Source of the DNA: Acidobacteriota bacterium
Lineage (GTDB): Bacteria > Acidobacteriota > Aminicenantia > Aminicenantales > Saccharicenantaceae
Assembly: GCA_029569255.1 (NCBI GenBank)
Contig: JAKQUO010000061.1
Span: forward strand, 102,165 to 166,164
Reading direction: 5' to 3'
Length of the DNA stretch: 64,000 nucleotides
In this document: piece after piece, positions 53,069 through 64,000 of the stretch
How the letters are laid out: each line of letters opens with the position of its first letter
Position numbering within the stretch: position 1 is the first letter of the stretch
Position numbers and translations under genes: made by a program
Notes under the pieces: generated by a model
The model's input: the letters and a program-made list of their open reading frames with translations, nothing else
Databases searched by the model: none
Told to the model about the DNA's origin: nothing

Positions 53069-54496
53069 TTATGGCTCGAGGCCCCCATTTGATGTTCCTT
53101 GAGGAAGCCGGCCGAATTGTTCGATATGGATGATACGTTCGATATGATCCACGATATCGGACAACGCTGAACGAGGGTCATTGGACGGAACCTGATCTCT
53201 TTTCCTGGGCACAAGATGAATTTTCGTCCAGATCTCATGGCTGTCCTGAATCATGACCAGTTTGCCCTCACGCTGCAGCATCCGATCGACAGCGCCGGTT
53301 GTCCCTCGGAATATGCTATAAACGGGGACGCCCAAAGCTGCCGCCTCTCTGTTCATCGTACCCCCGCCGCTAACGACGAGATCAGAAGCCCACAAGAGAT
53401 CCAATCCGCAAAAAACCTTGTCCGGAACGATGGTCTTATCCTTCTCGAACCACTCCGGGTGGTCTTGCTTGAAGGCTTGCTCTTGTCCGCGATTCCGTGG
53501 TAGCAAGATCGCCCGGACACCCGCCGTTTGACCAATTCTATTCATCAGCTCGAAAAGAAGATCGTCGCTTTTCGGGGTATAGTAATGAGCTTCATTTGCG
53601 GGCGGTCTCACAGTGACGATGATTTCGCCTTGAGACAAGCCGAGTTCCTCGACCACAGAGGGATCAGGTTCGAACTCCGGGGCGTAGACGTCCTCTTTGA
53701 TCCCCCTGTAATAGAGCACCCTATGGGCTTTTGCGCTCAACTTCTCTCCGGACAAAGCTTCAGGAACGATCATCCACCGCGGCTTCGCCGGAGCGATCAT
53801 TCGGGCATGTTCATAATCCATGATCATGACATTCGGGATCCGAAGAACGTTGGAGATCAGGATCTGAGATCGAGCCCCGTGGGAAAGAGCGATTCTAGGC
53901 TTATGGCGTATGGCGAAGGGGGCGAGCTGGAATGAACGCCAGGCCAGTCCCCATATCTTCTTGAACTTGTTTTTCCCATAATGACGCCCGACCCTCCGGT
54001 ACTCGAGCTTCATCTTGTCTGCAAGCTCGCAAACTTGGAACGCATCGCGGGCAGTGATAACAACCAAGTATCCCCGGTTTTTCAATTCGCGAATGATCGG
54101 GGAAAAAAACGGCACGTGCGGGGTATTGTCCAGGTCGATCCAGATCTTGATTTCAGCTTTGCCCAATGCGTCGTGACCTGTTTGTTGGATCTTCACTTTG
54201 GAGCCCGGCGCAGCATAAGATGGGTCATTCTCCGCAGGCATGGCCTGGGGCCTGGCCGAATCCCAGAACGCCGCGACCTCACGAGGCAAATCATCCCAAT
54301 ACTTCCAGTCATATGTCTTCTGAACGTATTCGAGAAACTCACGATAATAATCCGCAGGGTATTCTTCCCGTTTGCAGGGACGCCCGTCGAAATTCATATA
54401 ATCCGGGTGTGTGTTCAAAAAAGCCATCGCGCCGATCCGAGCGATCCAATCGACCTTCTCTTCCCAGATTCGAATAGCCCGTTCCCTCAGGATCAC
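53069..54496 (-). CDS. DUF354 glycosyltransferase-like domain with a deacetylase C-terminal end in front
   Basis: A 475-codon frame. The first 75 residues (REKVDW-like region, AFLNTHPDYMNF, YWDDLPREVAAFW) are the C-terminal part of a polysaccharide deacetylase closely like the one at 43073. Without a stop it continues through a linker into a DUF354 domain (IKIWIDLDNTPHVPFFSPIIREL, SHGARSQILI, GGTMNREAAALGVPVYS), which has the fold of GT-B glycosyltransferases. The deacetylase N-terminus lies in another frame upstream. DUF354 itself looks complete. Translation may start at the GTG at 54496 or further inside. Confidence 0.75.
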   Translation of the reverse strand: MILRERAIRIWEEKVDWIARIGAMAFLNTHPDYMNFDGRPCKREEYPADYYREFLEYVQKTYDWKYWDDLPREVAAFWDSARPQAMPAENDPSYAAPGSKVKIQQTGHDALGKAEIKIWIDLDNTPHVPFFSPIIRELKNRGYLVVITARDAFQVCELADKMKLEYRRVGRHYGKNKFKKIWGLAWRSFQLAPFAIRHKPRIALSHGARSQILISNVLRIPNVMIMDYEHARMIAPAKPRWMIVPEALSGEKLSAKAHRVLYYRGIKEDVYAPEFEPDPSVVEELGLSQGEIIVTVRPPANEAHYYTPKSDDLLFELMNRIGQTAGVRAILLPRNRGQEQAFKQDHPEWFEKDKTIVPDKVFCGLDLLWASDLVVSGGGTMNREAAALGVPVYSIFRGTTGAVDRMLQREGKLVMIQDSHEIWTKIHLVPRKRDQVPSNDPRSALSDIVDHIERIIHIEQFGRLPQGTSNGGLEP

Positions 54497-55115
54497 AAAG
54501 AGGCGATGATCTTGCGGTATAGCTTCGTGTTCGAGAAGGATTCTCGATCCGGACCGGAAAGATCGTACTCAGACCGCCAGGTTGAGGTTCGAACTGGTCC
54601 GTATAGAGTGTCGAGTTATCATAGGTGATAGCCAGATCAGCGATCCACTCCAAGTTATGGTACATTGAAGGGAAATGGAAGCCGGCCGCTCCCCAATCTG
54701 CTCGGTTCCGGAATCCATCACGATCTTGAAAGGGGTTTCCGTCATGCTTAAGGCCGTGGACGGCGACCTCGAAACCCGCTCCGGTGATGGTCCGGCGCAT
54801 CTCCTCGGAAACAGGGTTATCTTCAGGGACGAAATCGAATGAGGATCTCAAGCCCATCTGGCTCTCCAGGGTCATCAGCCGGATACACTGATCATAGCCC
54901 TTGAGCTTATCAACGTCTTGAGATTGGTCGAGCGTAAACCTCTTCCGATCCGGCCAGCCGACCCACTCGTTCGGGATCTTCTCCGATGCCGGGTCGCTAG
55001 GCCATTGATGACGGTGCGCCTTCCGCAAATAGCGAGCGCGGATCTTTCTGCGACGTATCTGGAGCCCGCGCGGAAAAAATGTCCGCGTCCAGGAATGGGC
55101 ATCTAAGCGATTCAT
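54497..55115 (-). pseudogene. Frameshifted N-terminal part of a polysaccharide deacetylase
   Basis: From ATG 55115 (MNRLDAHSW, aligning with MRALDAYYI of the copy at 43073) the frame encodes RSSFDFVPED, VAVHGLKHDG (motif 2 intact) and FEPQPGGLSTIFPV. Motif 1 reads QSQDVD instead of HDVD, about 11 residues are missing after FRNRA, and near 54510-54530 the frame shifts away from the continuation in the next frame (PQDHRLFVILRE). These are multiple lesions in one gene, so decay is more likely than a single reading error. Confidence 0.8.
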
Positions 55116-55737
55116 ATATCGTCTCAGGAGCTCCCGCAAATCCTTTCCGGACTTTTCACGATCCGATTCGAAGGACGGAATGGAAGCCACGGCGCTCGGG
55201 CAGGCATCTGTCCGAAAACAGGTATCAGCGGCATAGCTTCCAGACTGATCCCTGCCGCTCACATCAGCCTTTCTTCCGTTCGATGAATCCTACGATTGTG
55301 CTCCAACATGCTTGTCGAATCGATAATGCCGCTCTTAAGAAAGGAGTTCTCGAAGGAAGTTTTCGATAATATACTCCCTTAGTTGTATGCGTATTTCATT
55401 CATTTTCGCTCCTCACATACTTCTGGTTTAACTATCCTGTCCTACGCGGCAATTTTCTTGACTATCCGCGCCAATTCTATGATGTCCTTCTTCTTTGTCA
55501 AAGAATACCGTCTCGTATGGTGAAAAGAGGGGTGAAAAAAGCATGCTTAGCCTCACCTCCAGCGATGAAATGACGACCGTTCCGGAGTACCTTTCTACAG
55601 AACTCGGTTCAATCATAAGCCTTGTTTTCCATTAGTATAACATAAGCCATTCGAATCTGTCCCGCTCCTAGGGATTCAGCGCTAGTGCCAGGGTTATGCT
55701 GGGTCGATGGAGATATATATGGCCAAGAAGTGGTCTT
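55116..55737. other. AT-rich region upstream of the polysaccharide operon
   Basis: No gene with a known family is seen. The operon's own promoter should lie here; a leftward TATACT (55634-55639) is one candidate -10, without a good -35. A leftward 62-codon frame at 55428-55616 (ending ENCRVGQDS) is possible but has no recognisable domain. The right boundary is the IS21 element. Confidence 0.45.
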
Positions 55738-55921
55738 TGCATATTCCGGCCCAAAGTGGCCACCGAGTCCGGTTCAAACTGGCCACGGATTCCGGGCGAA
55801 AGTGGCCACCTGTTCCGATTGATTCCGGCCACTTTTTTCCGCTATCCGGAATCGGCATGGCGACGCTGGATGACCGTGGGCATATGGGCCATGATGTCTC
55901 TTCCTGGACAAGGAGGAGACA

Positions 55922-57456
55922 ATGGCGCAGAGAAGGTTATCCATGCGTAAGATCAAAGAGGCCCTTCGGCTGAAGCATGAGTCGGGTCTTTCCAACAGGG
56001 CCATAGCCAGGGCCTGCTCGATCAGCAAGGAGACAGTCCGGGACTATCTGTCCAGAGCGGCGGAGGCGGGATTAGGATGGCCCCTTGGAGATGAGCTGAC
56101 CGAGGAAGCCATCGAAAGGCTTCTGTTCCCTGCGGCGGCGCCGCCTGAGAAGGCGAGACATGCGCCCGATTGGGCGGAGGTGGGCCGGGAGCTTCGCAAG
56201 AAGGGCGTAACCCGTCGGCTTCTCTGGATGGAGCATAGGGAAGCCGAGCCTGCGGCGTTGAGCTACTCCCAGTTCTGCGATCTCTACCGCCGCTGGGCCA
56301 AGAGCCTGGATCCGGTGATGCGGATGACGCATAAGGCGGGAGAGAAGCTGTTTATCGATTATGCTGGGCTGACGATCCCTTATGTCTGCCGCGAAACGGG
56401 GGAACGGCAGAAGGCGGAAGTCTTCGTGGCCACGCTGGGGGCGAGTTCTTACACCTACGCGGAAGGCCAGGAGTCCCAGGCCATGACCTCGTGGATCGGC
56501 GGGCATGTGAGGGCTTTTAAGTTTTTCGGCGGCGTGCCGGAGATCCTGGTTCCGGACAACACGAAAACAGGGGTGACCTCGCCCTGCCGGTATGAACCGG
56601 ATCTCAACCCCACCTACCAGGACATGGGGAACACTATGGGACGGCGGTTATTCCGACCAGGGTTCGCCGCCCCCGGGCCAAAGCCAAAGTCGAATCGGGG
56701 ATGCAGGTGGTGGAGAACTGGGTGATCGGTCCGTTGAGGAAGCGGCAGTTCTTCAGCATCGAGGAGATCAACCAGGCGGTCTGGGAGAGGCTGGAGGAGC
56801 TCAACGGGCGGGAGATGAAGCATCTAGGACGGAGCCGCCGGGAACTGTTCGAACAGCTGGACAAGCCGGCTCTCAAGCCCCTGCCCCCGAGGGCCTATGA
56901 ACTGGCGGAATGGAAGCGGGCCAAAGTCAGCATCGATTACTACGTGGAATACGCCGGTCATTATTACAGTGTTCCCTATCGGCTGATCCACAAGGACGTC
57001 AATATCAGGGCTACGGAGAATGTGGTCGAGGTCTTCCATAAGGGTCAGCGGGTGGCCTCGCATCGGAGGGAGGGGACGAAAGGCCATCACTCCACTATGC
57101 CCGAACACATGCCGGAATCCCATCGCCGCTACGGCGAATGGAATCCGGAACGCTTTATCCGCTGGGCGGAGAGCAATGGTGCGGCCACAGCCGAGATGGT
57201 GCGGAAGCTTCTTGAGAGCCGCCGTCATCCCGAACAGGGCTATCGTTCCTCGCTCGGGCTTCTGCGGCTTGAGTCCCGTTACGGGAAGGAGCGGGTGGAG
57301 GCGGCCTGCCGGCGGGCTCTCGGCTTCGGGCTTTGCTCCTACAAGGGGGTGAAGAACATCCTGGAGACGGGGCTGGACAAACTCCCCCAGGAGGGACCGA
57401 TCATGACGGCGGCGAAGGTCCATATGAATATCCGCGGGACAAAGTATTACTCCTGA
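55922..57456 (+). pseudogene. istA: IS21 transposase istA, frameshifted
   Basis: The ATG at 55922 follows AAGGAGG. The N-terminal helix-turn-helix (LSNRAIARACSISKETVRDYL) and first catalytic region (LFIDYAGLTIP, VPDNTKTGV) lie in frame 1. Near 56630-56640 the coding frame changes, and the continuation YGTAVIPTRVRRPRAKAKVESG leads into QVVENWVIGPL and the C-terminal domain ending at 57456. One lost base explains it. The transposase is therefore inactive unless the lesion is a sequencing error. Confidence 0.85.
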
Positions 57457-57469
57457 GAGTGACGAAGCG

Positions 57470-58231
57470 ATGCTCCGACAACCTCTCCTGGACAAGCTGG
57501 CTTCGATGAAGCTGCGGGGCCTTCTGGACGGGTTGAGGGAGCAGATGGGAAACCCGGAATACGGGAAGCTGTCGTTCGAGGAACGGCTGGGACTGCTGGC
57601 GGATCGTGAGTGGAACCAGAGGCAGGACCGAAGCCTTCAACGGCGGCTGCAAGTGGCTCGGCTCCGGGAACAAGCCGTCATGGAGGATCTCGAGATCTCC
57701 TCGGCGCGAGGCTTGGAGAGGAGTCTTGTCTTGTATCTGGCCGGAGAAGAATGGATCCGCTCGAAGCTCAACGTGATCATCACCGGGCCCACCGGAGCGG
57801 GGAAAACATACCTGGCCTGCGCGCTGGGCTACGCCGCCTGCCGGAACAGCTTCTCGGTCCGCTACTACCAGATGTCGCGCCTGATCCAAAAGCTCAGCCT
57901 CGCCCACGCCGACGGCTCCTGGCCCAAGCTGCTGAACTCCCTGGCCAAAGCCCATCTGCTGATCATCGACGACTGGTTGCGAAGCCCTCTCACAAGACCC
58001 CAGGCCAGCGACATCCTGGAGATCATGGACGACAGGCACAAACGTGGTTCCACGATCCTGACCACCCAGATCCCCATGACGGAATGGCACGAGAGGATGG
58101 ACGATCCGACCCTGGCCGATGCGGTCCTGGACAGGATCATCCACCAGGCCTATCGGCTGGAACTGAAAGGCGAATCCATGAGGAAAAGAAAGTCAACCTT
58201 GACTCAAGCCGGCCACCCTGGGCTAGAATGA
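57470..58231 (+). CDS. istB: IS21 helper ATPase IstB
   Basis: A 253-residue AAA+ protein with LSFEERLGLLADREW at the N-terminus, Walker A GPTGAGKT and Walker B LLIIDDW. IstB assembles on DNA and activates IstA to insert the element. The frame is intact, 13 bases after istA, but its partner transposase is broken. Confidence 0.92.
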   Translation: MLRQPLLDKLASMKLRGLLDGLREQMGNPEYGKLSFEERLGLLADREWNQRQDRSLQRRLQVARLREQAVMEDLEISSARGLERSLVLYLAGEEWIRSKLNVIITGPTGAGKTYLACALGYAACRNSFSVRYYQMSRLIQKLSLAHADGSWPKLLNSLAKAHLLIIDDWLRSPLTRPQASDILEIMDDRHKRGSTILTTQIPMTEWHERMDDPTLADAVLDRIIHQAYRLELKGESMRKRKSTLTQAGHPGLE

Positions 58232-58309
58232 GAACTCAGCGTCGCTCCGCTCCGACACCTGGCCGGTTTACCCCGGAATCAGTGGCCGGAATCGTCGGAA
58301 TACGCAGTC

Positions 58310-58930
58310 TTACCAGGAGCGGATCATCTGTCGGTCAAATCCAGCTATCGGGTTTGCCTGAAGTTGGGGATATTGGAGCAAACCCATTACTGTTTGTGTG
58401 AGGATTACGGCGGGATGAGGGTAGACCAGGCCCCCCGTCTCATAAATCTCAAGCTGGAGAATACCCGGATGAAGAAGCGTATGAGGGACCTTTCTCTGGA
58501 TAACGCCATCCTGAAAAAGGTTAGCCGGGGTAGCTACTGAGCCCCGCCAAGAGAAGCTGGCGGTCGAACATGGCTGTGCCGTGATGGGCATCTCGGAGAC
58601 GGACTCGCCAGGCGATTGGCTAGCCCCGGTCGACCCACCGGCATAAGCGCAAGGTCCCAAAGACAGATCGGCTCTTGCGAATCCTAGCCCCCGAAAATGG
58701 CTGAACCGAGTTGACGTGATGAGGCTGTTTATCGAGTCCGGGAGCCTCTGGGAGAACGGCTGTCCATATCGAATTGTTCACCGGGGGAGCGGTGGGATGA
58801 ACTCCTGAAGGGAGAAGCATTAGAAACGTTTGAATAGACGAAAGTGCTTGTGGAAGGATAGCTGAAGACATACAATCTCGTCAGACCGCACAATTCGCTG
58901 GGATAGAGACTGCCGGCAGGAGGGGCATGT
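58310..58930 (+). pseudogene. IS3-family transposase remnant
   Basis: The plus strand carries scrambled pieces of an IS3 element: the orfA end and the orfA/orfB junction (YGGMRVDQAPRLINLKLENTRMKK with DLSLDNAILKKV), then the C-terminal orfB pieces (SGSLWENG, DELLKGEALETFE, stop, TKVLVEG, stop, LKTYNLVRPHNSLG, stop). The catalytic centre is deleted and several stops and shifts are present. No function remains. Confidence 0.78.
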
Positions 58931-59127
58931 GGTCGGCAAGCTCACTCTAGGGCTGGCACAATGTAAGGAAGCATGTCATAATATCGAACTGGGCACAAAA
59001 TAGGATGTGGGACTGAAGGTGATTTTTCTATTTTTTAGCGACGTCCGCATTATGAAATCGCAGGTCATTCATGACATGGTCCCGAGAATATTATTCAGCA
59101 AAGAAGAAACTTAAGAGCGAGAGAACT

Positions 59128-60234
59128 ATGAACAATGATGTAACAAAGAGCCGCCGATTAATCCGAGCTTGTATTGTCGGTTGCGGCAAGATTGCGGACG
59201 CGCATGCTTCCGCTATTCGTTTGGTTCCAAAGAGCGAAATCGTTGGCGTCTGTGATACAGAAGAACTAATGGCTAGACAGCTGGCTGAACGCTATAAAGT
59301 CAGGCAATATTTTAATGATATCCTACGTATGTTAGATGTGGCCAGGCCGGATGTAGTTCATATTACCACCCCGCCGCAGAGTCATTTTGAAATAGGAACT
59401 TTGTGCTTAAATGCGGGATGTCATGTCTATATAGAGAAACCAATAACTATAAACGCTTCTGAAGCGACCCAATTGATCGATCTATCGATAAAATCCGGCT
59501 TAAAAGTAACGGTCGGAACAGATGAGCAATTTTCTCATATCGCATGTGCCACGCGCAAACTTGTTAAAGATGGCTATCTGGGCGGACCTCCGGTCCACAT
59601 GGAAGCCTATTACTGTTATGACCTCGGCGACGAGCGTTACGCGCGTGTATTTCTCAAGGACAATACTCATTGGCTGCGACGTCTGCCTGGCCAGCTTATG
59701 CACAATATCATAAGCCACGGAATTGCAAAGGTCGCCGAGTACTTACCGGGAGATCAAGTTGAAGTGATTGCCCATGGATTCACTAGCGACTTCTTAAAAG
59801 CGCTCGGAGAAAACGATCTTGTTGATGAATTAAGGGTCATATTGCGCGCTGAAAACAAGACGACTGCCTATTTCACCTTCTCAACTCAGATGAAACCTCT
59901 TCTTCGGGAGATTAGAATTTTCGGTCCCAAGAACGGCCTGATATGTGATCAATCGCACCACGCCCTGATTAAGCTCTCAGGTGCAAGTCAAAAGAGCTAT
60001 ATGGAGAAGTTCATCCCCCTTAATGATTTTGCTCGACAGTATAGAAAGAGCATGCTTTATAATGCTAAGCTGTTTTTCAAAAATGATTTTCATATGAAGG
60101 CGGGCTTAATTCGGTTGATAGATGAGTTCTATAGTTCAATCGCGAACGATACGCCGCCACCCATCTCGTACAGAGAGATTCTATTGACCACAAGGATCAT
60201 GGATATGATCTTTACTCAGATCTCTAGACGATGA
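59128..60234 (+). CDS. Gfo/Idh/MocA family oxidoreductase
   Basis: A 368-residue NAD(P)-dependent sugar dehydrogenase-type protein. The Rossmann motif is CIVGCGKIADAHA, with TPPQSHFEIG and the family EKP motif (YIEKPITINASEA). It probably oxidises a (nucleotide-)sugar, so it may serve the neighbouring polysaccharide locus, although it points the other way and is isolated by insertion-sequence debris. The codon usage is much more AT-rich than in the left half of the window, suggesting recent acquisition. ATG 59128 is chosen (family N-terminus follows); the ribosome binding site is weak. Confidence 0.88.
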   Translation: MNNDVTKSRRLIRACIVGCGKIADAHASAIRLVPKSEIVGVCDTEELMARQLAERYKVRQYFNDILRMLDVARPDVVHITTPPQSHFEIGTLCLNAGCHVYIEKPITINASEATQLIDLSIKSGLKVTVGTDEQFSHIACATRKLVKDGYLGGPPVHMEAYYCYDLGDERYARVFLKDNTHWLRRLPGQLMHNIISHGIAKVAEYLPGDQVEVIAHGFTSDFLKALGENDLVDELRVILRAENKTTAYFTFSTQMKPLLREIRIFGPKNGLICDQSHHALIKLSGASQKSYMEKFIPLNDFARQYRKSMLYNAKLFFKNDFHMKAGLIRLIDEFYSSIANDTPPPISYREILLTTRIMDMIFTQISRR

Positions 60235-60473
60235 CTAGCCCTGCCCTACCTTCCGGGCCAACTCGCTAAACTCACTAATTGCTATTCTATAAAATAATAC
60301 TGGGGTAAAATCTCCGTTGTTGAAAGAATATCTTGGTTCCCAAGAACCAATCGCGGTCTGACAGATTATGACAATTTCCTTCCCACATCTTCTACACCAC
60401 GAATCGGGTTATGACCTGCTCTCCTGCTTCAGTTCATTACTAATCTTCTCATATTTATATAGACATTAGGCTG
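60235..60473. other. AT-rich intergenic segment
   Basis: About 240 bases downstream of the dehydrogenase gene with no gene, repeat or clear terminator that I can support. Confidence 0.4.
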
Positions 60474-60620
60474 CATAGGATGTCGTCGGGGATTGTATGA
60501 AGACGCCCGCATTGATCCGGCTCTCGATGCCTATGAATAGAAACAGGCCTTGCCCGTTCAGGGCCGATAGCAGATTCAGCCCGAAGCGCGCCCCCGTGCT
60601 CGAGACAATCGGGATCCGGC
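60474..60620 (-). pseudogene. Short transposase fragment, IS630-like
   Basis: The minus strand reads STGARFGLNLLSALNGQGLF then INAGVFIQ, resembling the core of IS630-type transposases (a Phe-rich beta strand after the first catalytic Asp). It is only about 45 codons, without ends. The assignment is tentative. Confidence 0.4.
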
Positions 60621-60654
60621 CCCGTGGCGCCCAGGTCGTCCTCGCATGAGAGTC

Positions 60655-60963
60655 TGAACGCACCCTGGCATCTGGCGTTCCTTGATCCAGCCGCACGAGG
60701 TGAGCTCGAGGAGCAGCCTCTTGTCGAGGCACCGGGGCTGGCGGTAGTCGATGTCCTCGACCGAGGCCGCAAGGCGCAGCCGGACCCTCAGGCGCATGTC
60801 GCGACGCTCGGTCATCTCCCGGTCGACGAGGAGCCCGAAGCGCCCCTCGAAGGTCAGCTCGCGGATATCCGGCATCCGGGCCTGTTCCCTCCAGACCCAT
60901 GCCATGCCCCAGAGCTTCAGACTGTAGAGATTCTCGAGTATCAGATGGGTCAGCTGAGGAGCG
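60655..60963 (-). pseudogene. istB fragment of a second IS21-type element
   Basis: The minus strand encodes the N-terminal 100 residues of IstB: LYSLKLWGMAWVWREQ, LTFEGRFGLLVDREMTERRD, VEDIDYRQPRCLDKRLLLEL. It stops before the Walker A motif. It follows the istA fragment in the order expected for IS21. Confidence 0.75.
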
Positions 60964-60999
60964 CGCCTTGAAGTAGGCGGCCCGCGGATATTGAGATGG

Positions 61000-61789
61000 T
61001 CGATGGAGCGGGCCTCGGCCGCGACATCGTCGGCGCGGTCGAGTCCGCACTTGAGGATCGAGTCGAGACTCCGGTAGCTCAGAGCCCCGGAGCGAAGGGC
61101 GCGCTCCGAGGCGGCCTCAAGCCGCTAGGAGCCGGAGATCTTGCCCAGCCGCATGATCCTGAGCGCCGAGCGGAAGGCCTGCTGGGGATGAGGCCAAGAG
61201 GCGATGATGCGTTCGACGAGCCGGCGGGTCGCCAGGCCGGCCTGAGTCGTCCACTGGACGATGTGCTCCGGCGTCCACTCGAGTGCGGCCTAGTGGGCCT
61301 GGGGCATGTGCTCCCGGACCGTGATGTGCCGTCCCGTCTCCGGGGAACGAACGTGGCTGGCCACACGGCGGCCCTAGTGGAAGCACTCGACCACCCGGGT
61401 CATGATCCTGGCCTCGAGCTCGACGCCGGCAAGGCCGTAGGGGATGCTGTAGTAATGGCGCCGACCGCGACGTGATAATCGAGCGAGACCCGGACCCGAC
61501 TCCACTCGGCCAGCTCGTAGCGCTCGGCGGGAAGCGGGAGAAGAGCCGGACGGTCGAGCGCCTCGTATTGGGAACGCTGGGAGCCTGGGAGCTTGCGGAA
61601 GTGCCGGATGTTGAGGTCCTCGGGAAGCTCACGGATCGCGGCATCGAACTCCCCGAGCGAGAAGAAGGTCCGACGGCGCAGCCGGGCCAGGATCCAGCGC
61701 TGGGTCACTTGGACGGCGCTCTCGACCTTGGCCTTGTCCTGAGGCTGGCCGGCCTCGTTGTAGGCTTCGTGCTTTCTGTCAGCGGTCAT
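61000..61789 (-). pseudogene. istA fragment of a second IS21-type element
   Basis: The minus strand holds the C-terminal half of IstA with several frameshifts and stops: [21 protein letters not shown] (last catalytic Glu region), [12 protein letters not shown], then in other frames HITVREHMPQAH and TRRLVERIIASWPHPQQAFRSALRI. Its upstream part is cut off where IS21 element 3 begins near 61795, so that element probably landed in this older one. Confidence 0.78.
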
Positions 61790-61903
61790 GCAATATTAAC
61801 CCCCTACGGTCATTGAAAATTTACCCCTTGGCCTGAAAGGGGTATCAAGGTGAGTCAGCAACAGTTATGCTTCCTCTCGGTAACGACACCGAGAGGAGAG
61901 GAC

Positions 61904-63894
<1,991 letters not shown>

Positions 63895-63934
63895 GTGGAT
63901 TTTGAGCCTGCCATATCTCAAAAGGAGGTATGGT

Positions 63935-64000
63935 ATGCTTTCGCGTATGAGGAAGACGTACGACGCGGCCTTCAAGGCCAAAGTGGCCTTCGAAGCGGCC
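63935..64000 (+). CDS. Start of an IS3-type orfA (3' end outside window)
   Basis: The ATG at 63935 follows AAAGGAGG. The 22 visible codons (MLSRMRKTYDAAFKAKVAFE) match the beginning of IS3-family OrfA helix-turn-helix proteins. The element seems to start directly after the IS21 right end near 63897. Confidence 0.7.
   Translation, partial: MLSRMRKTYDAAFKAKVAFEAA

Larger units (their letters stand above)
55738..58306 (+). mobile_element. IS21-family element 1
   Basis: About 2.57 kb. The left end starts TGCATATTCCGG and the right end finishes CGGAATACGCA, matching inverted ends. The left end carries several GTGGCCAC-containing subterminal repeats (55755-55840), as is typical of IS21. It encodes istA (frameshifted) and istB in that order. 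Confidence 0.85.

Noticed and set aside
56620..56650. Programmed frameshifting in istA
   Set aside because: IS21 istA is normally a single frame and no slippery run or stimulatory structure is evident; a lost base is simpler.
58310..58871. Minus-strand open frames opposite the IS3 remnant
   Set aside because: The plus strand shows recognisable transposase pieces, and the minus-strand translations match nothing.

Overview
The window reads as a high-GC, Gram-negative-type bacterial chromosome. The exosortase/PEP-CTERM pair, GTP-type PEP carboxykinase, VKOR-thioredoxin fusion, GGDEF and HD-GYP regulators and several secreted peptidases would suit an Acidobacteriota-like lineage (Aminicenantes-like is one possibility). 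There is no rRNA or other decisive marker, so the taxonomic guess is weak.

Bases 1-34,200 are core-like and GC-rich. In order they hold: an alpha/beta hydrolase-methyltransferase fusion overlapping a hybrid kinase/receiver/HD-GYP protein and a GGDEF protein (a c-di-GMP signalling operon); DUF1015 and HD proteins; an isocitrate-lyase-family enzyme; a stand-alone GHKL ATPase divergent from PEP carboxykinase; an MFS transporter with a serine hydrolase; a sodium:solute symporter; a pseudouridine synthase; an M28-M19 double peptidase; a PcnB-like polymerase with a low-complexity insert; VKOR-Trx; a frameshifted secreted protein; a ferredoxin-like protein; a PadR-HAAS pair with a clear operator; a methyltransferase; M24 and M55 peptidases; and a corrinoid-enzyme activation protein. 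A family of short hairpin repeats (about 29 bp, arms built on GGGACATGTACC) is scattered over 23.7-32.9 kb. Two copies lie in frame inside the methyltransferase gene. Two others sit just upstream of the ribosome binding sites of the VKOR and dppA genes.

Bases 34,400-42,000 hold two NadE-like ATP pyrophosphatases, an SGNH-like lipoprotein, an acyl-AMP ligase, an exosortase overlapping a 73-residue PEP-CTERM protein, a decayed third NadE-like copy and a HGSNAT-like acyltransferase. This looks like a cell-surface modification and sorting locus.

Bases 43,000-55,100 are a leftward polysaccharide operon of clearly lower GC. It encodes polysaccharide deacetylases, FemAB/GNAT proteins, two family-2 glycosyltransferases, a DegT aminotransferase, an alpha/alpha-barrel protein, WecB and a DUF354 protein fused to a broken deacetylase. 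It is interrupted by a 547-bp deletion derivative of an insertion sequence that has a TA target duplication.

Bases 55,700-64,000 are a graveyard of insertion sequences (IS21, IS3 and IS630 types) around one AT-rich Gfo/Idh/MocA dehydrogenase. It ends with an apparently intact IS21-type element followed directly by the start of an IS3-type element. Together the right half looks like an acquired, heavily reshaped surface-polysaccharide island.
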